Assembly (NCBI GenBank): GCA_040954595.2
Contig: CM082596.2
Location: forward strand, 1,922,001 to 1,986,000
DNA: 64,000 bases
Source of the DNA: Balanoglossus misakiensis
Taxonomy: Eukaryota; Hemichordata
Direction of reading: 5' to 3'
This document shows positions 51,113-63,855 of this stretch, piece after piece. The position numbers and the translations under genes are program-made. The stretch's first letter is position 1, and the number at the start of each line of letters is the position of its first letter. The notes below the pieces were generated by a model, which worked only from the letters and a program-made list of their open reading frames with translations, was not told the origin of the DNA and searched no databases.

Positions 51113-52537
51113 ATGGGAAGCAATACCTACACCAACATCGGGTTAGGCGTCTCGGTAGCAGTCATAAATCTGGTAACGGTGGTTGGCAACTTTATTCTCT
51201 TGTTCATCATAATCAGGACTAGACAACTACACACGATAACCAACGTGTTCATCTGTTCGTTGGCCGTGGGGGACATGATGATGGGGCTGACTGTGATGCC
51301 GTTCACGGCGACCACGTGGATAACACAGGCTTGGATATTCGGAGACAAATGGTGCCAGGCAACGGCGTTTTTCCACTCCACGACCAGCGCGGCCACTGTC
51401 TTGAATCTAGCCATGGTCAGCGTTGACCGGTGTTTCGCGATAACCCGCCCGCTGAGGTACAATCTGATCATGACTCCGTACAGCACGCTTGGTATGATCG
51501 CCTACGTGTGGGCACACTCGCTGGTCTTGGCATCTCTGCCGCTCTTCGGTTGGGGCAGATACCACTTCTCAGATAACAGAGTGCTGTGTACCATCGACAC
51601 GTCGTCCGACATGGCGTACATCGTGACAGAGCGAACGCTGAGCACTATCATACCGGCCGGTATACTGACTTTCGTCTTTGCCAGGATCATCAAAGAAGCT
51701 TACGTGAGACAGAAACGGATTTTTGTGGCCCTACCCGTTCCGTGGCCGGTGAATTCTCAGGGGCAAACGGCACCGACGTATAAGAGGACTACAATCAGGG
51801 CCATGCGGACCCTTTTTGTCATGGTTTCAGCTTTGGCCATACTGTGCCTTCCCTACCAGATTGTGTTCATGATATGTGTTTTCAGTCCGTCAAAAGTGCC
51901 TGCAATAAGCGAGAGCATAACAGTTATAGTCATGCTGACTAGCTCCGCCATCAACCCGATCTTAATAACCATTCTGAACAAGAAGTTTTACGAGAAGTTC
52001 AAGAGCATCGTGTGCGGAAAGTGCGCGCGGATGACGCCGGTTATTGACGTGTCCGCCATCGACGGCAGCGCTATCGCCCCACACCACACTGTTCACACCC
52101 AGAGCACATACATGAGGTCCGAAGTGACGGGCAGCGTCTTCGGGGGAGCGAGCGTGGCTACCCCCGAGGTTTCTTCGGTCATGTTCGAGCATTCCGACGT
52201 CGAACCACCCGAAGACGGCGGCGGTGAGCAGTCGGGTAAGACAGTAGCCGGTCGAGAGGGCGGCAGTACCGTGTCTGATTTCGAGATCAGTGAGAGAGGC
52301 CAATCGGGGATCGCGGAGGACTTCACAAGAAGTAAAGAAAGCCCAGAGATCGGCGGGATAGCGGGAAGAGAGCGACGGAAAAAACACAGGACGAGAGACC
52401 GCGGGAAGATTCCGCAGCCCTCGACTTCACAAATGAATCGCAATTTGTTGATGCCACCAGGGCCTGTTCCTGAACTAACCATTCCAGCTTTCTACCGAGA
52501 CACACCGAAGACAGTAGACAAAGCTGAGCAAAAGTAA
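51113..52537 (+). CDS. Orphan rhodopsin-class (class A) GPCR, intronless coding sequence
   Basis: A seven-helix plasma-membrane receptor of 474 aa. Anchors: N26 in TM1 (VVGNFILL), D54 in TM2 (LAVGD), C81 at the top of TM3 paired with C159 in loop 2, W133 in TM4, P181 in TM5, P247 in TM6 and N281-P282 in TM7. Departures are DRC instead of DRY (105-107), LCLP instead of CWxP (no Trp at 6.48) and NPILI instead of NPxxY. Position 3.32 is His88, so it is not aminergic. The N-terminus is about 10 residues with no N-glycosylation sequon. The roughly 180-residue tail is charged and Ser/Gly-rich with a basic cluster (RERRKKHRTRDRGK). Loop 2 (FGWGRYHFSDNRVLC) recalls GPR101/GPR161-like receptors, but orthology is not established. 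The ATG at 51113 has good context (G at -3 and +4). Confidence 0.96.
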   Translation: MGSNTYTNIGLGVSVAVINLVTVVGNFILLFIIIRTRQLHTITNVFICSLAVGDMMMGLTVMPFTATTWITQAWIFGDKWCQATAFFHSTTSAATVLNLAMVSVDRCFAITRPLRYNLIMTPYSTLGMIAYVWAHSLVLASLPLFGWGRYHFSDNRVLCTIDTSSDMAYIVTERTLSTIIPAGILTFVFARIIKEAYVRQKRIFVALPVPWPVNSQGQTAPTYKRTTIRAMRTLFVMVSALAILCLPYQIVFMICVFSPSKVPAISESITVIVMLTSSAINPILITILNKKFYEKFKSIVCGKCARMTPVIDVSAIDGSAIAPHHTVHTQSTYMRSEVTGSVFGGASVATPEVSSVMFEHSDVEPPEDGGGEQSGKTVAGREGGSTVSDFEISERGQSGIAEDFTRSKESPEIGGIAGRERRKKHRTRDRGKIPQPSTSQMNRNLLMPPGPVPELTIPAFYRDTPKTVDKAEQK

Positions 52538-52883
52538 CAGGAATTCCGATAAAACTCTAGATTTGCAGACGCAACGCCGTGTTTCTGAGCACGACTAGCA
52601 TAATACCTCCAACCACGCCTCAGCGATGGAAGTATGAAGTTTAAATTTCACCCTACATTGTACTCTCGTTATGACCAGTGGCTGAAAACGCGTGTTTTCT
52701 AAGAACAGCCAAGTTAAACATTCTGACTTACATACGCTCACAACGGGCGTCTCAATAAGACATCATTTACGTTTCGATACTCGTCAAAATCTGCCTCTGT
52801 TTTTATACAGAAATCTAATATCATTCTTATAATGGTGCTGACATTTCTACCATCTGATATTTCTTGTTTTTAATTTTAATAAA
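52538..52883 (+). terminator. GPCR 3' UTR with poly(A) signal
   Basis: AATAAA at 52878-52883 lies 341 bases after the TAA stop. This gives a short, plausible 3' UTR. Confidence 0.6.
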
Positions 52884-55800
52884 AATGTGATGAAACATGA
52901 AATCTGATGTCTAAATATCATTATTTCGACGTTTTTGTGCGTTACCTATAGCGTTGGTATTCAGGGGGTATAGAGCATTTCAAGGCATCGGTTCTTGAAA
53001 ACATGACCATTAATTTGACGAAACCACACCGGTCTATTCAGCATCAGTTACGATATCGAATAAGGGTCACAGGAGAATTCCTAGTATTCGCCCCGGGCGG
53101 CAACGAACTTCCAAAATCACACACCCAACGAGTTCTTACTATCATTTTCATGAGTCACGCACGGATTCCCTGATCATCAAGTACCATCTCACGAAGCAAT
53201 TAACTTTCTCCTTCACGCAAGAACGAACCGGCGTTGTTGACTAGAAACAATGCTAATTTACCCAAAAATAGCACCCTGGAAACGCCAAATTTCAGAATTT
53301 GCTCACGTTTACCTTAAAGCCATATTATACATTTAGACTGTACAGAGGACAAATTGAGTCATTAAGCAGTATTCACACGTCAAGAACAAGCCTTGATAAG
53401 TTTACCTAATCTTGATCCTTAAAATGACTGCCAAGTTCCGATACGTAAAAGAATTTCTTGATTTTCTTGAAATCAAGCTGGTGGCTAACATCTCTACTTG
53501 TTTTGGCATGAAATAGTTATAAAACCCCACAAAAAACATCAAAGATATAATTGGTTTTCATTTTGGTTAACTATGGTTATAGTGTGCGTTATTAGAGAAC
53601 AACACCAGAAGAGTCAAGCAACTGGGCAGCGAGATTTCTTGCAATCGGAAGTTCAAGGTATTGCAGGAAATTATATCAAACGGGGAAAATATGTATATAG
53701 GTTTGATAGGTTGCATCAAGGACGTTCTGTTGTAAGCTTTATATTCTGATTTTCACGACCTACGGTTGTGTGAAAATTGTCTATACAAACTTCTATCTCA
53801 CCCAGAGGATATTTTCAGTATTTGGTATTCCTAATGGGCCCTGATTTGAATTGGCGTTTTAGAAAACCTCTGCGATTATACGCGTCAATTATGTGCATAG
53901 AACTTCTTTTAGCACGATTTGCGAGAAGGTAGAATGTATCTATGAATACATCACCCAAGACGCGTTTCATTGTTACTAAATATATTATGATATGATAATA
54001 TGCTCCATTCATGTCATATCTTGTCGTATCCTAGGGGACAAGATAATGACACAAAGCCAAGCCAACTTCCATTATAAAATTTGCACGAATATGAATCGCT
54101 TGGGAAAACAAAAGACCCATTGTCAGTTGAGTCGTGTCCCGAGGATAAAAAAATATTTTCTTGTTCTTGCCATACAAGTTAAAATCATTTCATGGCAAGG
54201 CACGGTACGAATGAGCCATCTTTCTGTTTAAGAATACTGTGACTGAGAACTTCGATATTGGTTTGTCGTTTCTATTGAATATGGTTATTCAATGCGTGGC
54301 GAACATTCGACACACAGTACTCTTTTAACAGTGCCTGTACTGGTTACAAAGTATTAATGTTAACAATAGACACGTGTTCTTTGTTGACGGCTTGGATGAA
54401 ATCCGAGAGGCTTCGCTTATGCGGTCATTCTCAAAGGTATCACATACGCCTAAGCCGTTGGCTTATTAGTTCTGACATCGTAATGTACGGATTCAAAGAT
54501 TTGCATTATACCGCGGGAGCTTTTTTCGGCTCATTATCTTGCAGTGTCGAGTGGGTAACTGAAAAACAACCTTGGTAAAAAAATTGATATCCTACCCTCC
54601 AGTTTCGCATTTCAAAGCCTCGCACCGCTGGTCATGCTTCTGAGTTGTTGGTTCCCCCTCCCCCATTTTTAGCATTGTATAAGTGGTTATTGAGAAAAAG
54701 CCATTAAACTTTCTTTCACTGCTCATGGTCGCAAACCGATGCAGTTTTCAAACCACCGTCAAAACAGGAAGCCTCCCATATTACTACAGCTCAAACGCAC
54801 CATTAATTTGTGATTTTGACGACTACGTTTTGAAGAAAGGACAATCTTTAATTGGGCAAATATTGGCCGAAATTGAAGGCAAATACGTATGTTAGTGAAC
54901 GATGATGAAGGAAATGCAGAGAGCAAACACCAATATACGTCTTCTTCATCTCAATTACGCAGAACTATAGATCAATTTTCTTCTCATGAGTCGAGTTGAT
55001 GAGCCCCTCTTAGACACGTACAAACTTTGACTTTAATGTAATACTGGCTTTTAACTTAGTAACCCAACACCGAAACAAACATCTATTTGACGAATCTAGA
55101 ATCGTAAGATTGTGACAGCCAGACATTGATGGGGAGATGAGATTTAATTGACAGGCCCGAGAATGGCCTATTCAGCACGCGTCACCTTTGAACCCTTCGA
55201 GGCAATGAAACACCCAGGGCAGCTGAAACAAGGATCTGAAGTTTTCATGACGCCGGTATGATAACTCCCTTCAATCTGAACAAAAACTCTCACATCCATT
55301 GAAGAAGAATAACAAGGAATTACCAGTATCACCATCTACTTTCTCATTTGATACAAAGATGACGATCATCAAATCGATGTTGTGATCACCGACAAACACG
55401 AAGGATGGTTACTGCTGCTATCAACAGAATGACGTCACTGGGTTGTATTAGTACACTGTATGTCAGTACAATATCAATCATTACCAAAGTCTCATGATCA
55501 ATAAGACAGCATGTACAAAACTGTGTTGACACTGCCGTTTGTTGCACTATGCAATCCATTGGAAACATTTGCGTGACGAGGGATTTTCTAACAATCTTGA
55601 AAAGACTGTCCAGGATTTTTATCACTCACGCTTCTCATACACGAACGTCACGATGCTGTCTAGAACATCAATCATTGGATTGAACCGTGCGACAGTAGAC
55701 TCATAAAAATCGATCAAAGGTCTCAAAAATATTAGACTTTCCTGCATTGTGTTGCAAAGGCTATGCATGTACAGGGAAGCGGGGGGAACAATAGTTAGTG

Positions 55801-57826
55801 CAAGTTTAGAGCATCCCAAATGAAGTGATGAACATTGCGTTTCTACGGAAACCGCTTACATAGAACAGTGTTGTTGACAACATACATAAACCTACTGCAA
55901 ATGTTTTGATGGGTTTTTTTTAGTGAAAGAGCCATCAGTGCAAATTAACGTCCTGGGGAAAAGAATTCGCCCTGGACTGAGAGGAAAGGAGCCTAAGTGG
56001 TTGACATGTAAACGACGTTTTCGAGGAATTCCTGTTAAAGTGCTCTCACATGCCACCCAGGATTTGATACTTTAATGGAATTGTCGAGAGTCTGCGGAGG
56101 AGACAAGCTGAGGATTTCCCGGGATCTATATGTCAGTTCCTCTCTCTCTCTCGCAAAGTAAGACTAAGAGAGTATTCCGACTGTTATCATTTCCGTACAT
56201 TTCTACTCTGCAACTTCGAGGGGAATCTGTTTCACTTTAACCAATGAAAATGCACAGGACACGGTCAGTGCAAAAAGAGTGAACAAGCCCTACTCCATGT
56301 ACTCTGAATTACCCAACTCGTTTCAGAAATTAAAGCAAAATTGTTTAAGTGGAGGCCAGATTCAAAATGAATGAGTTAGGGGAAAAGCCATGGAATTTTG
56401 TATTTCTACAGTTTTGCACCTTTGGAATAATCCTTAAGGCAGTTTGAGAAATGATTATAAACCTCGTAAAATAAATGTGATGGTGAAGTTTCTGTGAGCC
56501 TAATTTTAAAAACGGTATATTTGGCAAACAGGTACAATTTCAATCAGGTTTATTGCCCTTCTGAGGCACATGTCACAAGCCATTAAACAAAACATACATT
56601 TATACTGGTATGAAACTGTAATGGGAAATTGAAAACAGCAAATGCAGACACGTCCGTTTCCATGGCTACTGGAATTACAGCGTGAAAACGGTCAGATATA
56701 TGCCAGGGGGCAATGTCACAAAAAGGTTATGACCGGAAGGACAATAAATGACTGTTAAGAACATATGTATTTATGCATATATTCCAAGACAACGTGACAG
56801 GAAAGCGGATATAAGTCACACGTGGATAAATTAGCAAGTATAATACATTAACAATACGTAGTGAAAATACCCGAAGCATATTAAGTAATTTTCTGTAAAG
56901 AGCTTTTAGAGGAACGGCTCAGAGGAATATCATTTCAGGAAGGATTTGACTTGCTGTGATAATGGTTTCCAGTGCACATGCAGGACGTGGATGGTTTTGA
57001 AGAATCGCTGATGCAACTGTGGACACCAGGGACACTAGTGTTTACTTTGATTTATAGCATGTACTGTAGTGATGAAAGGTTATTTTGACAGTAAGTTTAT
57101 GCTTTGTTTTGCAAGTTGTTGTCTATTAGAGCCCACATGAATACGCATTGAACCATTTTGTATGTCTCTGGAATTCGCTAAATGGTGACCATAATGTGCC
57201 ACTGGCAAAACATGCACACAAAACAGAATTTACCTTCGGAACAAGAAAGTCGTTTTTTTGTAGAACAGCGAAAATGCCTCTTACTTGGCGACAAAATTAC
57301 TGTGCCTGCGGCAAAGCCATTCCAGCATGATTTGATTTGAAACTATGTTGAACTTGGTAGGTACCGTGATGTCGACGGCTTAAATGTATTACCAGAGTCT
57401 GATAAACCGTACCTATAGCCTACAGCAAATGTTTTAGAGGTTTTAGCGATAAAGGAGTAATTCGGCGACTTCGTAATTTAACAAATCGCTTTTGTAAGAC
57501 TGGGGTATTACTTCGTATATTGGTTTTATTAAGAGAAGGCTAAATGCTAATAGTCGCAGCGTCGGTTCATCTCCGCCAAGTAGAGTCTCATTTCCCCGAA
57601 GACTGCGACTTTTCTCATCCAAAGGATGATCATGACAAGAGAAAGCTTGGACGAAGACTTATATGTGAATACATGCGGGAGATTACAAACAAATGGAGAC
57701 TGCAGAGGCAAGAATTTTGAAGGCCTGGAAATGAAACCAGGGAGATAAGATGGATAATACAGGAAATGGATTTTACTCGCTGTAATTTTCTGTCATTGTT
57801 AGCCTTATATGCTGGTGAAATAAAAT

Positions 57827-57896
57827 AGACAGACAGACAGGCAGACAGACAGACACACGTGCATACCTGCCCTCCTATAGACAGACAGACAGAAAG
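57827..57896 (+). repeat. (AGAC)n microsatellite, interrupted
   Basis: Two blocks of AGAC units (57827-57856 and 57878-57896) separated by about 20 bases of non-repeat sequence. Confidence 0.85.
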
Positions 57897-58311
57897 ACGT
57901 CAACTGATCCCATAAACAACCACTTGTGTAAATGGAAAAATCACGGCAAGCTTTATGTCTTGAAGTTTTAAGTACAGGCTGCATCAAACGTCTATCTGTT
58001 GTGACATCTTAAGAGACTTGAAGAAGTGCTGAACGCATCGTGGAAGAACAGTGACGACGATTTTCAAGACGGTGGTTGTATCAGCTGTAAATATGGCGTC
58101 GGTGGCGAGAAGAGATCGATACACATTTTGTCGTTCACTAATACACAAATATCGATTCCGTGAACGTAAAAGCCATCGAAGCGAACCGAAGAAACACGAA
58201 AAATGGAATTACTGACTCTGAATCTTTCTGTATTCATGTATGCATATATTGCATAAGCTGTTCTCAGCATGCGGGAACAAGATTTGTATAATGAGCTCAT
58301 TTTCCCTCCGT

Positions 58312-58329
58312 ATAATGTACGTACATTAT
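58312..58329. repeat. 18-bp perfect palindrome
   Basis: ATAATGTACGTACATTAT is self-complementary over its whole length. Confidence 0.9.
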
Positions 58330-58388
58330 GATCACACCAGGAGCATCACCTGGTTCTTCAGCCTGGGGTCGGTCAATTTTCTTAGCTG

Positions 58389-58650
58389 AATGTCAAAAAG
58401 TCGCTACCCGCATGGGGTAAAAAGCGAAACTGGGTGACCCCTATTACAAATTTCGAAAAACAGGGTGATCCCCTGTGTTTGAGTTCTCCCAAGAGCAATT
58501 AGAGATCGAATGATACAAGCCTTGGTTGCTGTGATGCATTTTAATGCGCTGCCGAAATTTGTTCTCGCTCAAAATTTAAAAAACTAGCGAACCCCTTTCT
58601 TTTGAGTATTTCCAAAACAGGATTATCCCCTCCACCGACTGATGACATTA
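58389..58650 (+). pseudogene. Decayed duplicated coding-like repeat
   Basis: Two related blocks about 150 bases apart each contain a pair of short units: GGGTGACCCCT plus CAGGGTGATCCCCT at 58431-58472, and AGCGAACCCCT plus CAGGATTATCCCCT at 58585-58630. A plus-strand frame opens after a stop at 58383-58385 and reads NVKKSLPAWGKKRNW, then VTPITNFEKQGDPL, before stopping. The second block reads a diverged version (FKKLANPFLLSISKTGL). I do not know the source family. It could be a broken exon or repeat-derived sequence. Confidence 0.35.
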
Positions 58651-61600
58651 ACCACTTTCTCTAGGAAGTGTGTCTTTACTTCGAAATACATTTTAATGTC
58701 TCAGGATACAGAAGTCTAATTTCATCCGGCCTACCCAACACCTAGTACTAACTGAACATTTTCTTTTGTACGAAGTCAAGTGTGAAACGAACATAACACT
58801 AGGCAGATGTTCCTTGTGATATTAACAATTACCTTATCTCAAAGAACGTCATTTAATCTTCAATGTATTCCATTAAACGGCTGCAAATTTGTTTTTAAAT
58901 TATTGGGGGTCGCGGTTGGTCAGGGTCGCGTTTTGAAGTGTTGCATGGTTAGGCCAGCCTTTGGTGTCAATTTAGATTCTAGGATCAATGATTTAGTTAT
59001 TCACTAGTGGCCTCGTGCAATAACAACTCATGGTTTAATTTTCAGGGTTAGTGATCGCATGCACAAAAAGTACACATGAACCATGTCATCAACGTCCACC
59101 ACAACTTGACAAACTGACCAAGTGTCAGGGGTTACCATCAACACACTTGACAATGACGTCGCCTGCAACCATAGTAACTATAGTGAAACACAATGAAACG
59201 CTTTATGCATAGACTCAGATTCAAATGACTCCGCGAAATCATGCAATGGTCATAATTCGTCACCACTGTCGCCTCTGTGCCATTCCCCAGAGACCAGAAA
59301 CAGCACGACTCGCTGTGGATCTCACTGAATCAATCCAACGTGTTTTTGATCCTCGCCCGTTCTGTCTGTCACCCTTTTGACTTCTCAAATGACACTAAGA
59401 GAGATCAATGACGTCAATGCGGAAGGCTAACTATAGGGACCTGTCTGACAAATGAGAGTAGGGCGGTGGTGTTGTACCCACGGGGTAAAATAACTTTCAA
59501 ACTTTCTCTGAAAGCCTTCTATACTTAGTCAACGGGAGTGACTCCTTTATATAAATTATTAACTGTCTCTGGCCGATATTGAGTGTGTAACCAATATACT
59601 TCATACGGTTTTGGGAATCTTAGGTGATGGTGATCTTAGATGCTTTGCTTGTCATTTTGCGAAATAATTAGATTTGATATTCACTCACCATTGTTTTAAA
59701 TATAAAGTTATCAGAAATATTTTATGGTTCTTCGATTACGGTTGTATGGAAGAGGATTCTAACAAAACCCTTAAAACGCGAGAACAACTGTTTAGAAAAT
59801 GTTAACTATGTCAATCGTATTTTCGCCAACGCACAGTACAGTTATACAAGTTCTCCTCTATAGATGTCATGTTGTGTTAGAGCTATATCGTTTTGCAATG
59901 ATTCTATTAGTATCTCCATGGCAACAATTCTCATGACTACAGCGCTGTAAGTACGAGATTGCTTGTCGATGCCTGTCATGTAATTCCCCGACGTCGTTCG
60001 GAAGATAGGTCTGACCTGCACGGCACCGCTTTTTTTTTCATTTTCTCCAGTCTGAGAACAATCTCCGAAGCTGTGTCGTGAAGTACATGAAGGCGTTAGT
60101 GGTCGAAATACATGCCGTCACCTTTGTTTCTTTAAAATGTGGCAAAGCTGTCGGTGATTTGCATAAACCTACGTCATCTTTTGATCTCGTGACTCCGAGA
60201 ACACGACGAACATGCAGAGCTGTGAAATAAAAGGTGCCCTTTGTGCATTTGTAGTTCGAAAATGGCTTCATCAGCCGACACGACAAAATCGGTGAGCTGC
60301 GTCAAATATAGGGATTCTCTCAAAATCAGGCGCATTGCTGCCAGGCACAGATGGGTGGTCGCGAAGAAAACAGGCAGAGTCTTTCCATGAAGAAAAGAAA
60401 TCAGATTTACGTTCACGAATTCTCAGGAGGGGGTTGTCAGAATTTGTATTGTAGATATTGACTTACATGACGTTCTATTCCCCCTAGTACCTGTTGAAAA
60501 TTATATGTTGAGCGCAAGGTAACCAGGCCGGTTTATCAAAACTACCGGTACCTTAGGGAGTCAGTCAGATATGGCTCAAGTGGATACTGTTGTCAACGAA
60601 AAATGAATAGATATATTACAATGATGGCATTACTCGTTCTACTTGTTACATTGATTTGTGTGCTGGAAACAAACAAATAAATAAGACCCGCCGAACAGTC
60701 AGTATATATTTCTTAAAAAACGATCTAGTCCACCCGTTTTTCAAGATTTGATAATGTATATTTGTATGTGAGAATCAGTGTATTATCTCCCTGGAGCCCC
60801 TAATTTTCTCGCAATGGAGGATTACTGTAATGGACGTAGATACGTTTCTATCTGAGACGATCGATAGGAATGAGGACATTGTGAGATCGACAGATGTTTA
60901 TCGATTTCTCAACGTTTTCTTAAATGTCTAGTCACGTGTATATGAAATCACCATTGCATACAGAGATAGTGAAACTACATTTCACTTCTTCTCGTTCTTT
61001 AAATAGACATCGAGAAACAGGAAATTCTAAACACTTTCAGAAATCGAGTTTTCACGTCACACCCCTTGGGAAAACGCCATCACTACCTTCTAGAATAGTA
61101 AATCCCTGCGATTGTCATAACGGTATATGTTATCCGTTTTTTTTTATAAGAGTGCGACCAACTTGAAGATTTTACTTTCTCAGAAACACACAATCGTAGA
61201 TTACTCGATGGGCAGTATTCATCATGATTGTGTAATAATTCCATCGCACGATCCTTGAAATGTGAGGACCTTTCACAGATTTTCGCTCAGATGAGCTCAA
61301 GTTGTGAAGCCTATTAACTCACTACAGAAAATTCAATTTCATTGAAGGTTGGCGATTCATCAGAGGAATACGATGGCGATTGGAGTATTCAATCGTCAGA
61401 GGTTTTCCTGACCCTGTCTTGGCGAGTAGCCATGAACATCGCCCTCCAACGACGAAACTGACACATAATAACGTCCATTATTTTCACGCCAACTTTTTTT
61501 ACTGGCAGGTTTTTTGGGGATGTAAAGTGCATCTTATCCTATATCGCCTAGGTTACTATTTTAATGCGTAACTACTTTTATGAACTATCTTTTGTTTTAT

Positions 61601-62506
61601 TCTGGGTAGGCCTAATAGATTCCCAATTGTGAGAGAGACTTTCACATTTGTAAGTGAACAAAACTATGTTTTTAGGGCTTGTTACGTGAGATCTTGATTG
61701 CCTATAATAGTGCATTAGATTTACAATTGCCAGTAGGAGTACTAATATATCCGTTACCATCACGACCATAAAACTACATTCGCGCACAACCGCGCGCGCT
61801 CCTCCATTGAATCAAAATGTCGTCTGCTGCAACGCCGCGCAAACCCGGCGCGCAAAACTGTGCTCAGATCGTGAGATTATTCCTCGATACCAAATTTTAG
61901 AAACGATATCCGATTTACATGTACAAGCTGCAATGCAAATGATGTCCGATCAGCATGCATTTGATTATTATGGCCGGCCACACAGGTGGACGAACGTTTG
62001 ACACAACCTCGGCGCGCGTAGGGGACCTATCGCGGATGCAAGCGTGCAAGCCATGAAAAATAACTATAGCAGAAGAAAATCTAAGAAACGTACCTCTTGT
62101 GAAATTTATAAAAGGATACGAGGGTGAATTGTCAGCCCTCAAACTGGCAGGTGTGCTGATGCATATACCGGTGCAGGTGTGTCCATTGAAACTGTCACGC
62201 GTCCAGGTCGCGGTCACATTGGTTGGGTCACATTTTCCAGCCGTATTTCAATCAATATGATGCGATAAAAGCTATGGTTTGTTGGGAAACTATACTCAGT
62301 CCAAATGAACTCCAGGATCGCGAGGATGTAGAGCTGACCACTCGGCAAAAACATGATTCCATCTTGCTTGTTCCCAATGCATGTCCGGTTACGGTCTCAG
62401 CTGTGAGATCTACGCATGCGGCAAACAACGCACTCAACTTTGTTCTTATTGTTATGTAAATTAACCCTCCCAGGTCGTACGCGATATGGTTACGCACAAA
62501 ATTCCT

Positions 62507-62512
62507 ATTTAT
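62507..62512 (-). terminator. Poly(A) signal of CCDC103
   Basis: AATAAA on the minus strand, about 180 bases past the stop codon. Confidence 0.5.
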
Positions 62513-62691
62513 TACGTCGTTCATCAGTACACAGAAACATGCATAAGAACATGTTAATCCTCTGTGTGTGTATAATGATAAAGATTACATATACATTGTG
62601 AAAGTAAATTATTTAGAGAAGGAAAATATCAAACTATTTTGTGACTATGATTATACAATGTAGTTCATAATATGATCACATTTGAATATCA

Positions 62692-63855
62692 TCAAGAGAC
62701 ATTGTATGTTTCTGAAACTGATTGCAAGGAGTCCTTTACTTGTTGATCTTGCGAACCACTGAACGATGACTGAAGCTTTGAAAACAGTTTCTCGGCATTC
62801 GCTTTCTCAACGGAACTTAAGAAATCCAGCGAAAGTGAAAATCTCTTCGCCTTGGCCAAGTTTTCTAAGATTGACAACACAGTGGCAGAGTCATTTTCTG
62901 AGTAACAGTCTTCTAAGGCTGTCAAGATTTCACCAAGGAGTCCAAAACTAATCTCGTTTTTGAAGATGTGACCAATGCATTCGCCTCCAAGTCTCGTGAG
63001 GAAGTTGTATTTTTCTGTGTTATTGGGACAGTGTCGTTTCCAATCCCTTGCAAACTCGTGGCCATTCTTGGGAAGTTTATTGTCATCCTGAAATGTGAAC
63101 GAGATGAAAATGAAATTATCCCTTTCACACAACCACGCTTTGAAAATCATGTCAATTGACCCATTTAGCAACACATCTCAAGTGTCAAGCTGTGAGGCCA
63201 GTCCCTACAAGCACAATGCACATCATTAGAGAGCCTTTATTGCTTTTGAAGAATAACATTGCATGTGATATAGTTCTGGGTCATATGCACAGGTCACACA
63301 CTGGGAGACCTAGTAATCAAATGACTAATATTCATACCTTCTGTAGAAGAGTCTCAGCTGTAGACTCGGCACCACTTTTCTTCATTGCATGTGGATTCCA
63401 TGGTGTGGGTTTCTTTTCACTGATTTTATCTTTTCTTTCCAACGGTTTGATGTGAGCTGCGGCCACTATGTCCCTGATAATAAAAAAATTACCATAATGA
63501 CTGACATGTCAATCATACAAGTACATGATGGACGGGGTATCTGGGAGATACAGACGTCCTGCGAACAAGTATGATTTCAGTTGTTATGGCAACCACAAGG
63601 CTATGACACGTTTCTGGGAAGTGTGTGCATGGCTTGCCCTAGATTCATAATGATGAATTATGCCAGTGATCATTGATCCTCTTGAGCAAGTGAATTGCTT
63701 GAAACTTACTTAAATTCCTCATAACTCTCCACTTTCTGAGAAACAGCTCGTATCTTGGCGTCGTTTTCTCTCCAGTATTTGGCGTCAGCTTCTACCGCCG
63801 CTTCCAACTCTCGTTCCAGTTTACTGAAGTCTATGTTTTCGTCATTAGAAACCAT
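62692..63855 (-). CDS. CCDC103: CCDC103 / DNAAF19, dynein-arm assembly factor, complete, 3 coding exons
   Basis: CCDC103 is needed to assemble and anchor outer dynein arms on axonemes of motile cilia; human mutations cause primary ciliary dyskinesia. Exons 63710-63855, 63338-63473 and 62692-63087 join in phase to 225 aa (human 242). The N-terminal coiled coil carries the conserved [19 protein letters not shown] and KVESYEEFK, followed by [12 protein letters not shown]. The C-terminal RPAP3_C-type domain (about 98-190) has [23 protein letters not shown] and [10 protein letters not shown]. The ATG lies in strong context (CACCATGG), and a good acceptor (TTTTTAG) sits only 9 bases upstream, so a non-coding first exon should lie beyond 63.88 kb. 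An X-box-like site is in the first coding intron. Confidence 0.96.
63580..63593 (+). promoter_or_regulatory. X-box (RFX-type) match in CCDC103 intron
   Basis: GTTGTTATGGCAAC fits the extended X-box consensus GTHNYY-AT-RRNAAC. Motile-cilium genes are typical RFX/FOXJ1 targets. Lies between coding exons 1 and 2. A half site (ATAGCAAC) also occurs upstream of the start near 63.96 kb. Confidence 0.45.

Larger units (their letters stand above)
52900..62500. other. Intergenic between the GPCR and CCDC103
   Basis: No supported gene. ORFs are at most about 80 codons without family features. Contains a (GACA)n microsatellite (57827-57896), an 18-bp palindrome (58312-58329) and a decayed coding-like duplication (58389-58650). 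Confidence 0.5.

Noticed and set aside
51962-52482. Minus-strand ORFs of 141 and 129 codons
   Set aside because: Antisense to the GPCR tail; composition follows the sense codons and no family motif is present.
60038-60416. Overlapping minus-strand ORFs of about 80 codons
   Set aside because: Two competing frames, no domain, and no clear splice sites.
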